Positions 11,162-23,821 of a stretch of 64,000 nucleotides of DNA are shown one piece after another. Origin of the DNA: Carettochelys insculpta (Eukaryota; Chordata; Testudines; Carettochelyidae); assembly GCF_033958435.1 (NCBI RefSeq), contig NC_134138.1, positions 211,801,298 to 211,865,297 of the forward strand, given 5' to 3'. Under the pieces are notes generated by a model. That model did not search any database and had not been told where the DNA came from. It worked only from the letters and a program-made list of their open reading frames with translations. Position numbers and translations under genes: made by a program. Position 1 is the stretch's first letter, and each line of letters starts with the position of its first letter.

Positions 11162-11220
11162 GGCTTCTGCATGTTGACATTATTTTTGTTGCTGAAACAT
11201 TGCAGTGTAGACATATCCTT

Positions 11221-14200
11221 AGCCCTCAGTTAGTGATTCTGCATCAGAGATGTACAGGAATGTCACAAGCATTGTTTGCTTAGAAGAATAGATACCACAA
11301 TGACTAATTTGCGTACATGTAGAAGAGGAAGGGAAATGAAGCTGGTGTGAAGGGATGTAAAACTAAATACACAGAGGAGAGAGAAGTCTTGTTAGGGACA
11401 TCTGGATTATTCTTCCCAAGAAGAGGAACTTTTTACTGGGAATATGTGCTTAAACAGTATATTAAAAATATTTCTTTTCACCCCACAGTTCAACATTGTC
11501 CCCACTCTGTCTGACTTGACTTATATATTACTGGAATACAGGAAATGCCACCTTACTGGATTAAAAATTACTTACATGTGCCTCCTGAATCCTGCTGGCT
11601 ATTGTAGTCTTGAGGAATAAGCAGTACGGTGGATTAGGACACACGTCTTATCAGCTCTTGACAGCATCAGAGCTGGCATCTGGAGTGGAGCTGGAGCTGG
11701 CAGAGGGCTGCAGCAGGTGGTCTTGAGCAGCAGTATTCAACAGCAAGGTGCAGCTGATATTGTTTCAGCTTGAGAACAACAACATAAGCCTGATGCAGCT
11801 GGGAACTATGTATTCCCATCCAATACTGGGGCTGGAAGTAGAAGTCTTCCAGTTGGTATGAGGGACTCGCCCAATGAGCCGAAGACTTGTTGTTTAGGTA
11901 GCCTGAGTGCCTTTCCTATATGTTTTTCTTTAATATATTTTTCAAGGTACATTTCTTATGTTTCTGTTCTACATTTTGAGATAAGACATTGAGAATGGCA
12001 ATTTCTTGTGTTTTAATATGGTTTCTGTATGTTTCATTTTGCTGCCAAAATACATTATTGGTTTGGAGCTTTTTAGACCGTCTTACCAGTATGAAGGAAT
12101 TCTTTCAGTTCCTTTAGTTTCTTAGAGATTGACTCAGTTAATACTGTCATGTTTGGGCCAATCACAGCAGGTAAGGTTCTGGATCTGAACTACAGGAAGG
12201 AAATCTTGATATCCCCTAGAGTTAGAATACATTCTTAGATCTTAAAGACAGAATTAACTGATAATGTTTGAGAAGAGGACATATAGGGTCCATTAATTCC
12301 TTTCAAATGTATTGTGTTCACTTTTCATTTTAGAGAATGGTTAAGACTAGCTGTGTGTATTATTTAAAGTAGTGTAAATAAATGCCATAGTTATGGTTTG
12401 TTGAATTTTTTTTTATTTCATGTTGTTCATACTGTAGCTTTCCCTGTATTGAGATTAATGAGGAGAAAAAGGGTAAGGCATTTCTGTTATGGCCAATTTA
12501 TTTAATTTCAGACTGTATTATCATTTGGTGAAAGCCCTATTGATTAGCCTTCATAGCTTTACAGAGCTTTTCTTCTAAGCACTTAAAGTTTGAGTTGTCT
12601 CAGTCCCATAGGACTGAAAAGAAAGCTGTTAGTACCATGAAATTCATCTGTATGTTTCCAACAGCTTGAAGCTTCTTCTGAGAATGTGGAATATTAGCAC
12701 ATTAATGTTATTAACCCATTTTGTACAAAAATACATTTGGAAGCAAAATATTTTTTATATCATCAAAGTCTTGGTGGTTTCTTCCATATGAGTACAGTTT
12801 CTTAAAGCTGAAAAATGTGTTGTGCTGAACAACAAACAGATGCTGCTCTAACAATGCAATACATTATGTACAAAAAAATCTGTTTTAATCATAGATGCTG
12901 ATTTAATGAGACAAGACTAGCTTACATCAAAAATGGATTTAGGGTGTGATTTTTTTTTCTACATCATTAATAGATCTGTGGTACCTTATATACTCTAAAT
13001 TTGAAAGTATACTATAGTTTTATATTATATTCTCCTTGGTCCTAAATCTGCCCTATATAATACTCTTTTTCACTCTTTATATTTTGAATTAAAAGGCATA
13101 TACTAGTAAATGTGTACTGTAGTTAATTAAAATGTATTTAAAATAATATATATTCCATAGGTCTTCACTTACTTTATTGTAAGTGTGAGAATAATGAATC
13201 TTTCATTTTTTGTTTTGTTCTGTGTTTTACTACTTCTCCAAACTTGTCCCATCCAATGTCTTTGTCTTATGTTTATCTTATAGGATACATTACAGTTTCT
13301 ATCTAATGCTGGTACTAATTTATGGATCAGAGGGATAATATTGATCAACATGCTCAGTTCGCATATGAGCCTTTTATCTTGAACACACTCCTCACATTCT
13401 GGAAATGTTTTATTGTTGCTATCCCTCCAGTTTTAATTTGTAATGCTATGCCATGAATATTCTGATTCCACATCACTTACCAGATCTAATCCTTGAAATT
13501 CATCTATCACCAGATATAAAAAGTGATTGACAATTTTACCTTTAGATAAAGTCTGATCATACTATACTTGAAGGGAGAGAGTGTGTGGGTGGGGGAGGGA
13601 GGAGGAGGAAATCTTCTTATTGTATTTCTAATTCAACTGAACCCAGCAGAGTTAAATGTAGTTTGGATGCACAGGGAAGAATTAATGATTGGAAGATACA
13701 GAGTTGGTAAATTATTTATTCTGGCCCTGAGGAAGCTGAAAAGCTGAGTGAAAGACTAATAAATCATTTGTGGTAGTGCTGGTTGTCACTTCCAATTATT
13801 TTAGACGGTTTTGTGATAAACTGCAGCACCTGCTAGATATCCCCACACCATCCCTTGATGCTTGCCGTGCAGCTTGTTCAGTCGATTATCAAAGGCAAGT
13901 TTGTCTTAACTTTCTTTAAGCTGGAGAGAGAATTACTCTTCCCAGGAACCCCAAGCCCCATCACTTGTAGCTCCCTTTTCATTGCATATGTACACTAGCT
14001 ACAATACGTAATGTACAAATGTCTGAGGGTGGTGCTGTAAAATTGAGCTATTTGCTGTGGATCCAGAGGTGTGTGCCTGAATCCAACCAATGAAGGCTGT
14101 TTTTGTTTTCTCTTCCTTCAACAAGCAACTGAAGGAACACATTATACCGTATCTCCATTATAACTCTAATAAGGCTCACTTCAAACCACTAAGATGGCTC

Positions 14201-16077
14201 TTGATTTGGAAGGGGTAAAGAGGCCTATCCACTTTCAAAAACACCCTAGAGGTTGTTTGAAATTGCAGAGCAGACTGGGAATTCAATTTCAACTCATCTT
14301 GTCACCTGCTGGCTTCTCTTCACGTTCTTTCAGGAAGCCACATCTAGAATACTTATTGCCTGCAAAGAGGAACTATTTTGATCCATCCCCTGCTCTGGCA
14401 AATTGAGGAAAGAAAAGCTGAGATAAGTAAGTTGAGGAAAGAGAAGAAAGAAACTGGATGAGGGAACCGCAGTAGAGGAAGATAACTGAAAAGTGTGGGA
14501 AGGATTTTAGAGAAGGAGAAATTGAATAGCAGGAAAAAAATGGAGGTAGCTGGCCTCAGGTCGAGTGGGCTGTTCTGCAGTAGAATTGTCTGCATTTTAG
14601 AACTGGAAACTACAAAAATATTAAACAGATACATACACGTTACTCACAAGGGGCTTCTGGATTGGTGGTCTCCTTTGCAAAAAAAAATTATATATATATT
14701 TACAAGATAGTACTCAACGCTCATTAAATAGCTTTTCAGTTAAAGATAGGGACTGCTGTATAGGAAAGAATTCAAGAAAATATGGTTCCTGTCCCTCTCT
14801 GGGGTTCAAAATTATTGTTCCCCAAGTCCAGCTTGTGGCTCCAGGAGGGTTTCCATAAATCCAGGTTTAGGAACATTAGTTCGGTCAACGAGCTTTGTGA
14901 AGACAGCTTTAACCAGCTTTTGTTGCCAAAAAGAGAGTTAGAAGAGAATCAAATAATCAGCTTGACGTGGCAGCAGCTAATTCACACATCCCCATTACTG
15001 GAGATAAAAAATATATATTTTTTTCATGCTTGGATCCAAAAGACTAGTTTGTGTGCCCTAGATAGTGTACTATCTGTCATAGGCATAGTGTAGAATCTTT
15101 CAGAAGTTCTTTCATTGTCTGCCTGATCTTGTCCATCATAAAAAAAAAAAAACCACACAAAATACAAGTAATTCACAGCTACCTTCTTGAAGCCATAGCT
15201 TCAGTTCCAGAGAATTAGAGGAGTTTTTGATCTATTTCACTGTCCCAAGAATCATAGGAAATGTTCATACGTCTTTGGTTTGGAGAGTAAATCTTTTTTT
15301 CTTGGTCTTCAGGATGTTAGTCTTCAGGACAGAGTCTGAGTTGTGATGTTCCGGTGAATGATTATCAATGTTTGTTCATTTTTTAATCTCAGTATGCATC
15401 AGTGCTTATTCTGTACCATCCAAAGGCTATTCCATTTACACTGACTACAATTCCAAGAATGTTTACCAAGATCGTGGCACTGTTGGCAGCTGAATTAAGG
15501 AAGCAGAGGTTGCATGATAACTGCTTGTGACAAACTTAAGCAATTGGTCACACAAGTGATTAATAAAATTTGCAGCATCCTGGACCTCAGAAATTGGATA
15601 TTAAGTGAGAAGAAGAACTCTGTTATCTTGTGATTGGGCTTTTGTTTCTGGATACATGTTTCCACTTAGCTTTTCTAGCTCAGAAGAGACTAATCTAGTG
15701 AAAATCTTACTGATTTTCCTGAGGAATACGAAGGCATGGATCTGTCTACAAATTTTAAGCTCTGAAGTAGTGAATGCTGAAGGAGGTTCAGGAGCCCATT
15801 CCTGTATTAAATCCCTTGCTTTCTGCAGATAATTCTCAAACAGGTTAAGGAAGAGAACAGAATAGCTTCTTTGAGTGCAGGGAAGCATGTTCCAGATGCC
15901 ATTAAAGTACGCTCAGCTAAATCAATGGAGCAAAGAGCAGTGGAAGCTTCTTCGGCAGAAGACTGAAAAATGGCTATCGGCATATCTGTACAACTTTGTA
16001 ACCACTAGAGAAGCCTGTTACAAGCAGGTGTTAAGAACTAAGCTTTCCCTGTTTTTTAAATGTATATCTATGTGAGT
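11221..16077. other. AT-rich DNA, no gene seen
   Basis: Nearly 5 kb without a recognised gene or repeat. It includes a purine-rich low-complexity patch at about 13575-13612 and short TA repeats near 14688-14700. Open frames at 14782-15093 (plus) and 15601-15888 (minus) have no motif I can assign. The stretch could be intron or intergenic DNA. Confidence 0.5.
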
Positions 16078-17935
16078 TTATAGAATCATACTAGCATAAC
16101 TCTGGAAGGGACCTTGAGAGGTCATCTAGTTTAGTCACTGGTCTCACAACAAGACTTCTGTTTTTATCTAAACAGCTCCTGACAGGTGTTTGTCCAGCCT
16201 GCACTTAAACATCTCCAAAAATGGAGATTCAAGAACCTTCTTAGCAACTTATTTCAGTGTTCAACATTTCTGACAGGGAGGCTTTACTAATGTCTAACCT
16301 AAACCATGCTTTCTGCAATGTGGGCCCATTGCTTCTTGTCCTATTCTCAGATGTTAACAACCATTTTTCTCCCCCCCCCCTTGTAAGCTGTTATCATGTC
16401 CCCTCTGTTTTCTTCAAATGAAACGAACCCAATTCATTCAATCTTCCCTCTTTCAGTCTTCTAGCTCTTTAATAATTTTTATTGCTCTTTTCTGGACTTT
16501 TTCCATTTTGTCCACATCTTTCCTAAAATGTGGCATCCAGAACTAGACAGTGCTTCAGCCCCAGCCTAATCAACACAGAATAGAGTGAAATAATTACTTC
16601 TTGTCTTACTCCAAAACTGCATCCTAGAATGAACTAGTTTTTGGACAAGCATTACGCGGTTTAACTTGTGGTCTGCTATGACCTCCAGATTTCTTTACAC
16701 AGTACTCCTTCCTGTGTAGTCATTTCCCATTTTGTATGTTTGCAACTGATCTTTCCTCCTGTGGCATTTGTCTTTTATTGAATTTCATCATTATTCAGAC
16801 CATTTCTCCAGTTTGTCCAGATCATTTTGAATTTTCATCGTATCCTCCAAAACACTTGCAACCTCTTCCAGGTTTGTATCAAACAAAAACTGTAAGTGTA
16901 CTCTGTATATCATCATCTAACTCATTGATGAAGATGTTGACTGGAAGGAGACTCAGAACTGAGCCCTGGGGGATTCCAGTCATAATGGCTTTAAACCATT
17001 GATAACTGCTTTCTGGGAACAGTTTTGCAACCAGTTTTGTGCCCCTCCCTCATAGCTTCATCTAGGTTACATTTCCATAGTTGTTTGTTTATGAGAAAAA
17101 CATGTGAGACAGTATCAAAAGCCTTACTAAAGTCAAGGTATACCATATCTACCACTTTCCCCCATTCACAAGGCTTGTAACTGTGTCAAAAAAGGCAGAT
17201 TCTTGACAACTCCATGCTGTTATTTATCACCTTATTATCTTTAGATGTGTGCAAATTGCTGCATTATTTGATCTGTTACCTTTCTGGGAATTGAAATCAA
17301 GTTGACTAGTCTGTAATTTTCCAGGTTGTCCTTTTCCCCCTTTTTTATACCTGGGCACTGTTTGCCATTTTCCAGTCTTCTGTCTTGCATGACTTTAATG
17401 GCTCAGATCGCTTCATTCATTTTCCTGAATATTTTGGGATGTATTTCATCAGGCCCTGGTGACTTGAACACATCTAACTTGTCTAAGTAATTACTACTTA
17501 TTTCCTATTTTAACCTTTGATACAACCTTATTTTTAGTGGTGTTCACTATGACAGATGCCCAATCACCAACATCCTTCCTTGTGAAAACCGAAACAAAGT
17601 AATAGCTTCTGCCATTATTGCATTTTCTGTTACTGTCCCCTCCCACTCATTAACTAAGAGGCCTATCCTGTTCTTGGTCTTTCTCTTGTTTCTAATGTAT
17701 TTATAGAATCTTTTTTGTTACCTCTTATGTTTCTAGGTAGTTCTGTGCCTTGGCCTTTCTGATTTTGTCATTGCATATGTGTGCTTTTTGTTTGTAATCA
17801 TTATTTGTAATTCGATGTGGTTTCCATTTTTTGCATATAGCAATAAATGTCCACTTGGTGGACCTGGTAGTAGAAATAAAACATACTGTTTTGAAAGATC
17901 CAGTCATTTGGGCTGGTTTAGAAAATGAAAGAAAA
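16078..17935 (-). mobile_element. CR1 LINE, 3' end through RT, strongly decayed
   Basis: The plus strand starts with ATAGAATCATAC followed by GGAAGGGACCTTGAGAGGTC, the reverse complement of the classic CR1 3' end. Further right come the 3' UTR, an RT region readable on the minus strand with many stops (around 17100-17500, for example DKLDVFKSPGPDEIHPKIF), and the linker at 17907-17725 (KPHRITNNDYKQKAHICNDK and IRKAKAQNYLE). At about 1.85 kb it is the longest CR1 copy in the window, yet it has no intact frame. Confidence 0.88.
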
Positions 17936-18379
17936 GGGAAGGTGAATTTTTCCTCATCTTTTCATGTTTTCCTATGAGCGCAAACCACGCTGCTGAAGCA
18001 ATTAGTAGATGACTGATACAAGGTTTGGTTTACAGTATTAGAAATTGAAAAAAACAAACAAACCTTGAATTTGATGGTTGCCCGTACATGGCCATTGTTC
18101 TCAAAATTTCAACTTCCCCATGTAAGTAGAAGTATGTCATCAACGAGAGAATTGATTATTTTGGGAGCAAGGTACTATCTCCTGCCATGATATCAAAGAT
18201 TTTAAAACATTAAGTAAGGAATATTTCCTTTGTATCTCCTTAAGGAGGAGGAAGGTGGAACTTTCCAATTAGGTGATCAAGATTAGTTTGGGTGGGCTGA
18301 ACTACACAAAGTGGAGATGATGTTAAAGGAACTGAATCACAAAAAACTTGGAATGCTAATGGAGACAGGCAAGGGAACA

Positions 18380-18760
18380 ACATCTGAACGGATATTTGTT
18401 CAGCTGTTTGTTAGATTTGGGAGACATTCCCAAGAGCTGGAAAATGGCAACTTCTGCGTTTGAAAACAACAAACACAAACAACCCAGAAACAATAGGGCC
18501 ATGGCCCTAACATCTGCTATGGGGACTCTTGGAAATTATTTTAAGACTGTGGTAGAAGTACATCTGGAAAAGCTGTCTGAGGATAGCCAGCTTTGTTTCA
18601 GACATGACAGGTCATGCTTATCTAATTTGTTGGAGTTCTGTGTAGATATTACTGCCATAATAGATGAGATGAGAGAAATTTCTTGGATGCAATGCACTTA
18701 CTGTTTCGAAGAGAATCTGGCTACAAAATTATGGAATAGGAAATAATTGTGTACTGGATA
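18380..18760 (+). mobile_element. CR1/L3-type LINE RT fragment
   Basis: A 116-codon open frame reads SCLLDLGDIPKSWKMATSAF, then NRAMALTSAMGTLGNYFK, VVEVHLEKLSEDSQLCFRHD and RSCLSNLLEFCVDITAIID. These are the fingers-domain blocks of CR1-type RT, corresponding to the blocks at 428-1. The fragment stops before the palm motifs. Orientation is opposite to the CR1 at 16078-17935, so it is a separate insertion. Confidence 0.85.
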
Positions 18761-19355
18761 GAAAACTGACAAAAGCTGGAGACACCATCTCTCCTTTTAA
18801 ACGAGTTCTCCAACTGGTGTGCTACAGCAGCATTTTTGGTTGGAAAATGGTTACTACATAGATAATCTTAGGAGTCAGTTTGAGATTTTTGTTTGCAGTA
18901 GAACAACAGTGATTCTTTCTGTGTGAATCCTAATCAACGAGTCACAAATTATGCTGTTGGTTTCCCTACTTCTGGCAACAATCACAGCTGTAGGACAAAC
19001 GTTAGAGGATGTACTGGCAAAGAGCCTCAGAGATGGAGTGAGATTGAGTAATATCTGTCAGGTGATGTTTTTCTCATGCTTTCCACAAGGAGAGAAGTGT
19101 GTTGTGTCTTTTTTTTTTGTTTTTGGTTAGGGGTATTTTCTTCTGTTTCCTTAAAAATATGTGTTGCTGTGTATTTTGTGTATCAAGTACATGCTCCCTG
19201 CACTTGAAGTTGGGAGATGGCAAAGTTTGGAAGTACCTAGATCTTAAGGAAGATAATTCCATAGACCAGACTCAAGAAGTTCTGTTTCTCACACAGATAA
19301 GCATTATCCTTACTTTAGAGAGTTCTAGCATGCTGGAGGAGCATAGTTCCAGATC
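18761..19355. other. Unassigned DNA between LINE fragments
   Basis: No gene recognised. A T-run near 19110 and short open frames only. It may be eroded LINE sequence. Confidence 0.4.
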
Positions 19356-19359
19356 ATGA

Positions 19360-19640
19360 TCTTTGTCTCAGACCTTCAGGTGATCTTTTAGACACCTTGG
19401 GCACAGACATTTGACGGCCTTTAAAATTAGCACCAGCAGCTTGAACTTTGTTCACTATTCCATGGGAAGCCAATGTAGAGAGTGGAGAACAGGTTTTATT
19501 GTGCTCTTTATAGCTAGTGTTTTGCCAAAGGTATAGTGCAGCTTTCTGAACTAGTTGAAGTTTTCCAAGTTTAATGCTTTCAGCCCAAGCTTCACATTGC
19601 TGGAGTTCATCCATGCTATTTAAAATGAGGAAACGGACCA
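19360..19640. repeat. L2-type LINE 3' fragment
   Basis: The phrases AGCCAATGTAGAGAGTGGAG, TGAACTAGTTGAAGTTTTCC and a following CCCAAGCTTCACATTGCTGG match my memory of the L2/CR1-group 3' region, and the segment at 23822-24105 has the same layout. A minus-strand open frame of 127 codons crosses it but has no protein motif, so I treat it as chance. Confidence 0.55.
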
Positions 19641-20234
19641 CTGAAGTGGTTTTCAGCTGCTGGTTGCAATAGAAGTGTTCCTTTAACAGAATATTTGATA
19701 ATGAAATAAAGATGTAATTATATAGATAATTACTCATTTAATATTTTTTGTTAAACATAGTAGGTTTTAAGGGAGTTTGTGTGTTACTTTTAAAAATACC
19801 TAGCTTCACAAAATTTAAGAAAAGCATCTTAGGTTGAATCTTTGAGCAAAGGAAGCTTTTCAGTTAATATTTGTCATCAGGGTTCTACTTCTGTTCCATA
19901 TAAGGATCTCTTGGCTTGATTATGAAGGTACTTATGGTGGTGAGTAGAATACAGGCAATGGATGCCTAACTACCATAAGTGTAAAATAGCAATGTTGATA
20001 GTGAGACATAGGTGAGGCAACTAGACAAAAGTTCCTTAGCTGCTGTAATGTGAAGGGTATATGCTCCAGATGGCTCTCTGCACACCCAAGAAGTACCTCC
20101 TGCTTCTACTGTGCTGGTTTTAGCAGTGTAGTATCCTGCTGCCAGAACCTTTTGCTGCCATGTGTAAGCTACACACTGGAGTGACAAATGCGTACACAGC
20201 CTGCTTTAACTGTGGTGTATCGTTACAGCCTGTG
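19641..20234. other. AT-rich DNA, no gene seen
   Basis: Nothing recognisable. Short open frames on the minus strand (20187-19966, 20302-20120) have no motif. Confidence 0.4.
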
Positions 20235-20690
20235 TGTATAGGCCCCGTACTATATTTGCTGCTGTAACTGTAGACAAGCATGTGATGCAACCAAAAATTC
20301 AATTATCTAGGGTAGTACTTGTTAAGAATCATGTGTTAGTTATTCCCCTCTATTTGGCACTGGTGAGGCCACATCTTGAATATTGTGTCCGGTTTTGTGT
20401 CCCCCAGTATAAAAAGGATGTGGATTTGCTGGAGCGGGTTCAGCAGAGGGCAACAAAAATGATTAAGGGGCTGGAGCACAAGACCTATGAGGATAGGCTG
20501 AGGGATTTGGAATTGTTTAGCTTCCAGAAGAGAGGACTTAGAGGTGGTTTAATAGCGGCCTTCAGCTTACTGAAGGGGAGCTCTAAAGAGAAGGGTGAGA
20601 AATTGTTTTCAGTGGTGTCAGATGGCAGAACAAGGAGTAATGATCTGAAGTTGAAGAGGGAGGGGTGTCGTCTTTATTTTTTGGCTTGCT
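20235..20690 (+). mobile_element. CR1 LINE fragment (RT C-terminal part)
   Basis: A 152-codon open frame ends in the conserved C-terminal CR1 blocks: LYLALVRPHLEYCVRFCVPQ, then DVDLLERVQQRATKMIKGLE and YEDRLRDLELFSFQKRGLRG. The LVRPHLEY and LERVQRRATK-type phrases are diagnostic of CR1. The N-terminal 20 or so codons are unrelated. The piece is truncated on both sides and the 3' UTR is not clear. Confidence 0.9.
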
Positions 20691-22312
20691 GAGATTTTGA
20701 ACATTGCAGTTACTGAAGACTTATGATTTTAATGATGCATGGACACAATATTTGTAGAGTGTAATTTGAGTGCCAAATCATACATTGTGTCTTGAGAATA
20801 GTGTGAAATCACATGGAACTACTTAAACTCACCAGCAGCTTTGGGAGGAATTTCGTATTAACCAGGTTATAGATAGACATCATTTTCACTGCTTGAGAAA
20901 GTTTCTTTTTAGATGTATTTATGAGGTGTTTTACTTGGTTTCTGGGGCAGTGAAAGCTACATCTTGAAGAGGAGGAGGTGTGTGTTGCACAGTTGTAGAG
21001 TATGATATTGTTTATTCTGGTAAGTGTAATAGAACAGTGGTAGTGTTAAGTTCCAGATGGAACTTTAATCTGGCTTCTGATTGAACCAATGTCCTTGTAG
21101 AGTCTCTTAGCATCTGTTTTGGAAATGTATATGATATTCAAAATTTGTACCAAATTAAATCACCTTCATGCTTTAATTCAGTTTTTCTTTGTTGAGAAAT
21201 GTATTGTCAACCATTTTATGCCACAAACTAAAATCTATGCTGAATGTATTATTTATTTTGGCTATTAACCAGTTATTCAGCTACTGTGATTGAATATCAA
21301 ATTACTTCAAGTTTACATTAGGAATAGAAAGTTTCCAATAGCAAATATGATCTGATAACTTTTGCTATGAACCTCCCACCCTGAAATTAAATTAATTGAA
21401 ATATGTAGCACAAACCATTTCTGTTCGTTTACATTTTTATTTATGAAAACTGTATGAGATTTTATGTTTCTAGATATTTCCTGAGGGTTAAGTTTGAGAT
21501 CTGTTTCTGACATTTGCATTTCATGAGCAGTCTTGGAAAAGTATTGAAAGCATTTAGTCCAATTCATTTAACTTGTGTGAAATGTGTTAGTTCCTCTTAT
21601 GTCTTAAATGCTAGCAGTTGTGATTTTTGTATGTCCTTTTCTTCCAGAAGTTTGCTACATTTAATGACCCTTTAAAACTGTTTTGGAAATGCCTCCCACT
21701 TCCTCTCCCTTTAAAAATACATACTGTAGCTGTTTTTGATAGGTGCTCCATTAACAAATATGGCCACATGCTATTTGCTAGATTTAAAATAATTGACATG
21801 ATGCAGTACAAAGCATTTCTTTTGACACCATAATATTGCCTGGCAAACTTCAGTAGTTCGACTTAAAAAGCCTGAAATCCTTTGACTTTCAAGATAAAAG
21901 TCTGAGATTTTAGTATACTCTTAGACTCCTATTGAATTTTCTATCAATGGGAACATTTTATTCAAAACCTAACAGTGCAGATTGCTCTAACCTTTGTTGA
22001 GTGGTGAGCACTTTTGTAAATCTAGTCACTCCTTTCAGGTACCTAAACAGGACCTGTGCTCTTCTGGAAATCTGGTCTGTCGTCTTTTACCCATGAATGC
22101 TAAATGATTACTATACTCCTTCTAGCTTTCATAAATAAGGCCTTGTCTTAAGATAGTCTGTGCTTCCTCTGCTGTGTGTGTGTTCCCCATCCCTACTTGC
22201 ATCCTTTCCTGTCTTCCACAGCAGAAACTGACTGACTTTGTTGGCAGTTTGGCAAAAAATGCTGATTCATTGAAGCTACGCTTTCCAAAAAATTTCATTG
22301 TGAAACCTTTGC
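20691..22312. other. AT-rich DNA, no gene seen
   Basis: About 1.6 kb without recognisable coding or repeat signal. Frames at 21313-21567, 21611-21811 and 21627-21833 overlap or lack motifs. Confidence 0.5.
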
Positions 22313-22385
22313 TAGACAGATTGGCTGAGTGGTTAGGGTATTGGGCTTGAATGTGGGAGAGACAGGTGTTCAAGTCCCTTTGCTC
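22313..22385 (+). repeat. tRNA-derived SINE head
   Basis: The sequence has an A-box-like TGGCTGAGTGGTTAGGG (22323-22339) and a B-box-like GTTCAAGTCCC (about 22369-22379), spaced as in a tRNA-derived Pol III promoter. It does not fold into a convincing complete tRNA, and the following DNA lacks a CCA or terminator context, so I call it the 5' part of an old SINE rather than a tRNA gene. Confidence 0.6.
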
Positions 22386-22584
22386 CCAGATTGGAATGGA
22401 AACACTGCTCTACACAAGATGAGACCTGACCGTGAGTCTCCTGGACTCATAACTTTGCTGCCAGGCAATGATGTGACATGTTCATGTGTTTTCATTCAGT
22501 AGAGAATGAAAATGTATTCTGAAACCTTGAAAGTTGCTGAGAAATGAGTGCTGTCCTCTGGTCAGCAGTAGTTATTATCACATA

Positions 22585-22596
22585 CCTTTTAGGGAG
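22585..22596. repeat. Target-site duplication, left copy
   Basis: CCTTTTAGGGAG, identical to 22799-22810. The pair brackets the palindromic PLE-type element. Confidence 0.85.
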
Positions 22597-22798
22597 TAGT
22601 AACAGAGAGTAAGCTGTGCTAGTCTATACACTGTCAAAACAAAAAGCAGTCAAGTAGCGCTTTAAAGACTAGCAAAATAGTTTATTAGGTGAGCTTTCAT
22701 GGGACAGACCCACTTCTTATGGGTCTGTCCTACGAAAGCTCACCTAATAAACTATTTTGCTAGTCTTTAAAGCGCTACTTGACTGCTTTTTGTTTTGA
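22597..22798. mobile_element. Palindromic PLE-derived element (79-bp arms, 7-nt loop)
   Basis: Arms 22634-22712 and 22720-22798 are inverted copies differing at only two positions, around a 7-nt loop (CTTCTTA). Each arm is one PLE terminal unit, with the phrase GCTTTTTGTTTTGA, the CTTTAAAGCGCTACTTGACT block, AATAAA and the stem GGGTCTGTCC; the right arm keeps the hammerhead-type GAAA (22734-22737). A 37-bp tail on the left (22597-22633) corresponds to the unit's far end and is missing on the right. Perfect 12-bp direct repeats flank it, so it was inserted as a unit. It has no coding capacity and presumably used the RT and nuclease of a full PLE. Confidence 0.85.
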
Positions 22799-22810
22799 CC
22801 TTTTAGGGAG
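22799..22810. repeat. Target-site duplication, right copy
   Basis: CCTTTTAGGGAG, identical to 22585-22596. Confidence 0.85.
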
Positions 22811-23821
22811 GTTATTGCATTTCCACCGCCTTGTCCCTGTTACTACTGCATAGGGAAGTGGAATATTCCTGTCTGATCTCTGACACAGGGAAGCCAAAAA
22901 AAGAATCTTAGTTTCCTGATCTTGCTACAGGGCTCCCTCTTGGGTATGAATAACATATATGCTGGTTCTGCTTAAATCTGCATCCCAGTGGGCATGAAGC
23001 TAATACATACCATTATACCTTTACCTTTAGGGGTGAAGAAGGGGCTGAACACATTTCCTAAGGTGGATCCAGAGACCTTTTTTCTCATTCGGCCTGCTCT
23101 TGGTAAGGTGAAATTCTTCTTATAATTGCTTTTTTTATTTGTAAATACTGAATCATATGAGAATTACATTATGTTGCACATATGGCTTTTATTAATTATA
23201 AAGAGTAATAAAAAGTTCCTTTAAAACGAATGACACGAGAACATTTGTCCATTATTAGAATGTAGCAATAAGATACCATCTTATGCTAATTGGTACTAAC
23301 TGCAGCAGTGGTACAAGTTCGTCACTTCTAAATTAGGATTTCTACCTGAGTTTTTAAATTTGTCTTTTGAACATATGTATATGCGTTCAGGTTTAGCAAA
23401 AGACAATTACTTATGTTGCTTTGGACAATTGATTAAAGCATAAAATAAATGCAACAATATACAAAAAACCCCACAGTGTAGCCCTACAAAATACAATAGT
23501 TGAATAGCCATAAAGCACAGATAAAGTTACAAAAATTGCCCACTTTTCTTATACATTCTCTCATTGTTTTTCCTTAAACCCCATCTTAACAACATGAACC
23601 ATACAGCATGTCCTCCAGACAAAGGGATTTGGGCTATTTTGGTTAATATGTGGAGCGTATTCCAAGAGGAAAGTGCTTTCAAGTAACTGATCTCCTGCTT
23701 TTGAGCGGAGATGATATGCCTCCTTAGAACTTATTGTCATAATTAAGGAGGAGGTACATGGGATATCTAAGATAGAATAGTCCTAAAAGGTTTAAGTTTA
23801 TGGGTTAATTTTAACATTTAA
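22811..23821. other. AT-rich DNA, no gene seen
   Basis: No coding or repeat signal that I can name. Confidence 0.5.

Larger units (their letters stand above)
9829..11220. mobile_element. Old PIF/Harbinger relic with convergent Myb and transposase remnants
   Basis: The segment holds a Myb/SANT-like gene remnant on the plus strand and the start of a Harbinger transposase on the minus strand, pointing at each other as in the complete element at 42399-46647. The right end TGCAGTGTAGACATATCC (about 11200-11218) looks like a Harbinger-type terminus and is followed by TTA. The left end is obscured by the fold-back MITE at 9575-9828, which could be nested in it or could form its edge. Most of the transposase is missing. 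Confidence 0.65.

Noticed and set aside
19354..19737. 127-codon open frame on the minus strand
   Set aside because: It overlies an L2-type 3' region, has no domain or conserved phrase, and its composition follows the DNA.
22313..22385. Functional tRNA gene
   Set aside because: A and B boxes are present, but acceptor pairing and a following T-run terminator are not convincing.
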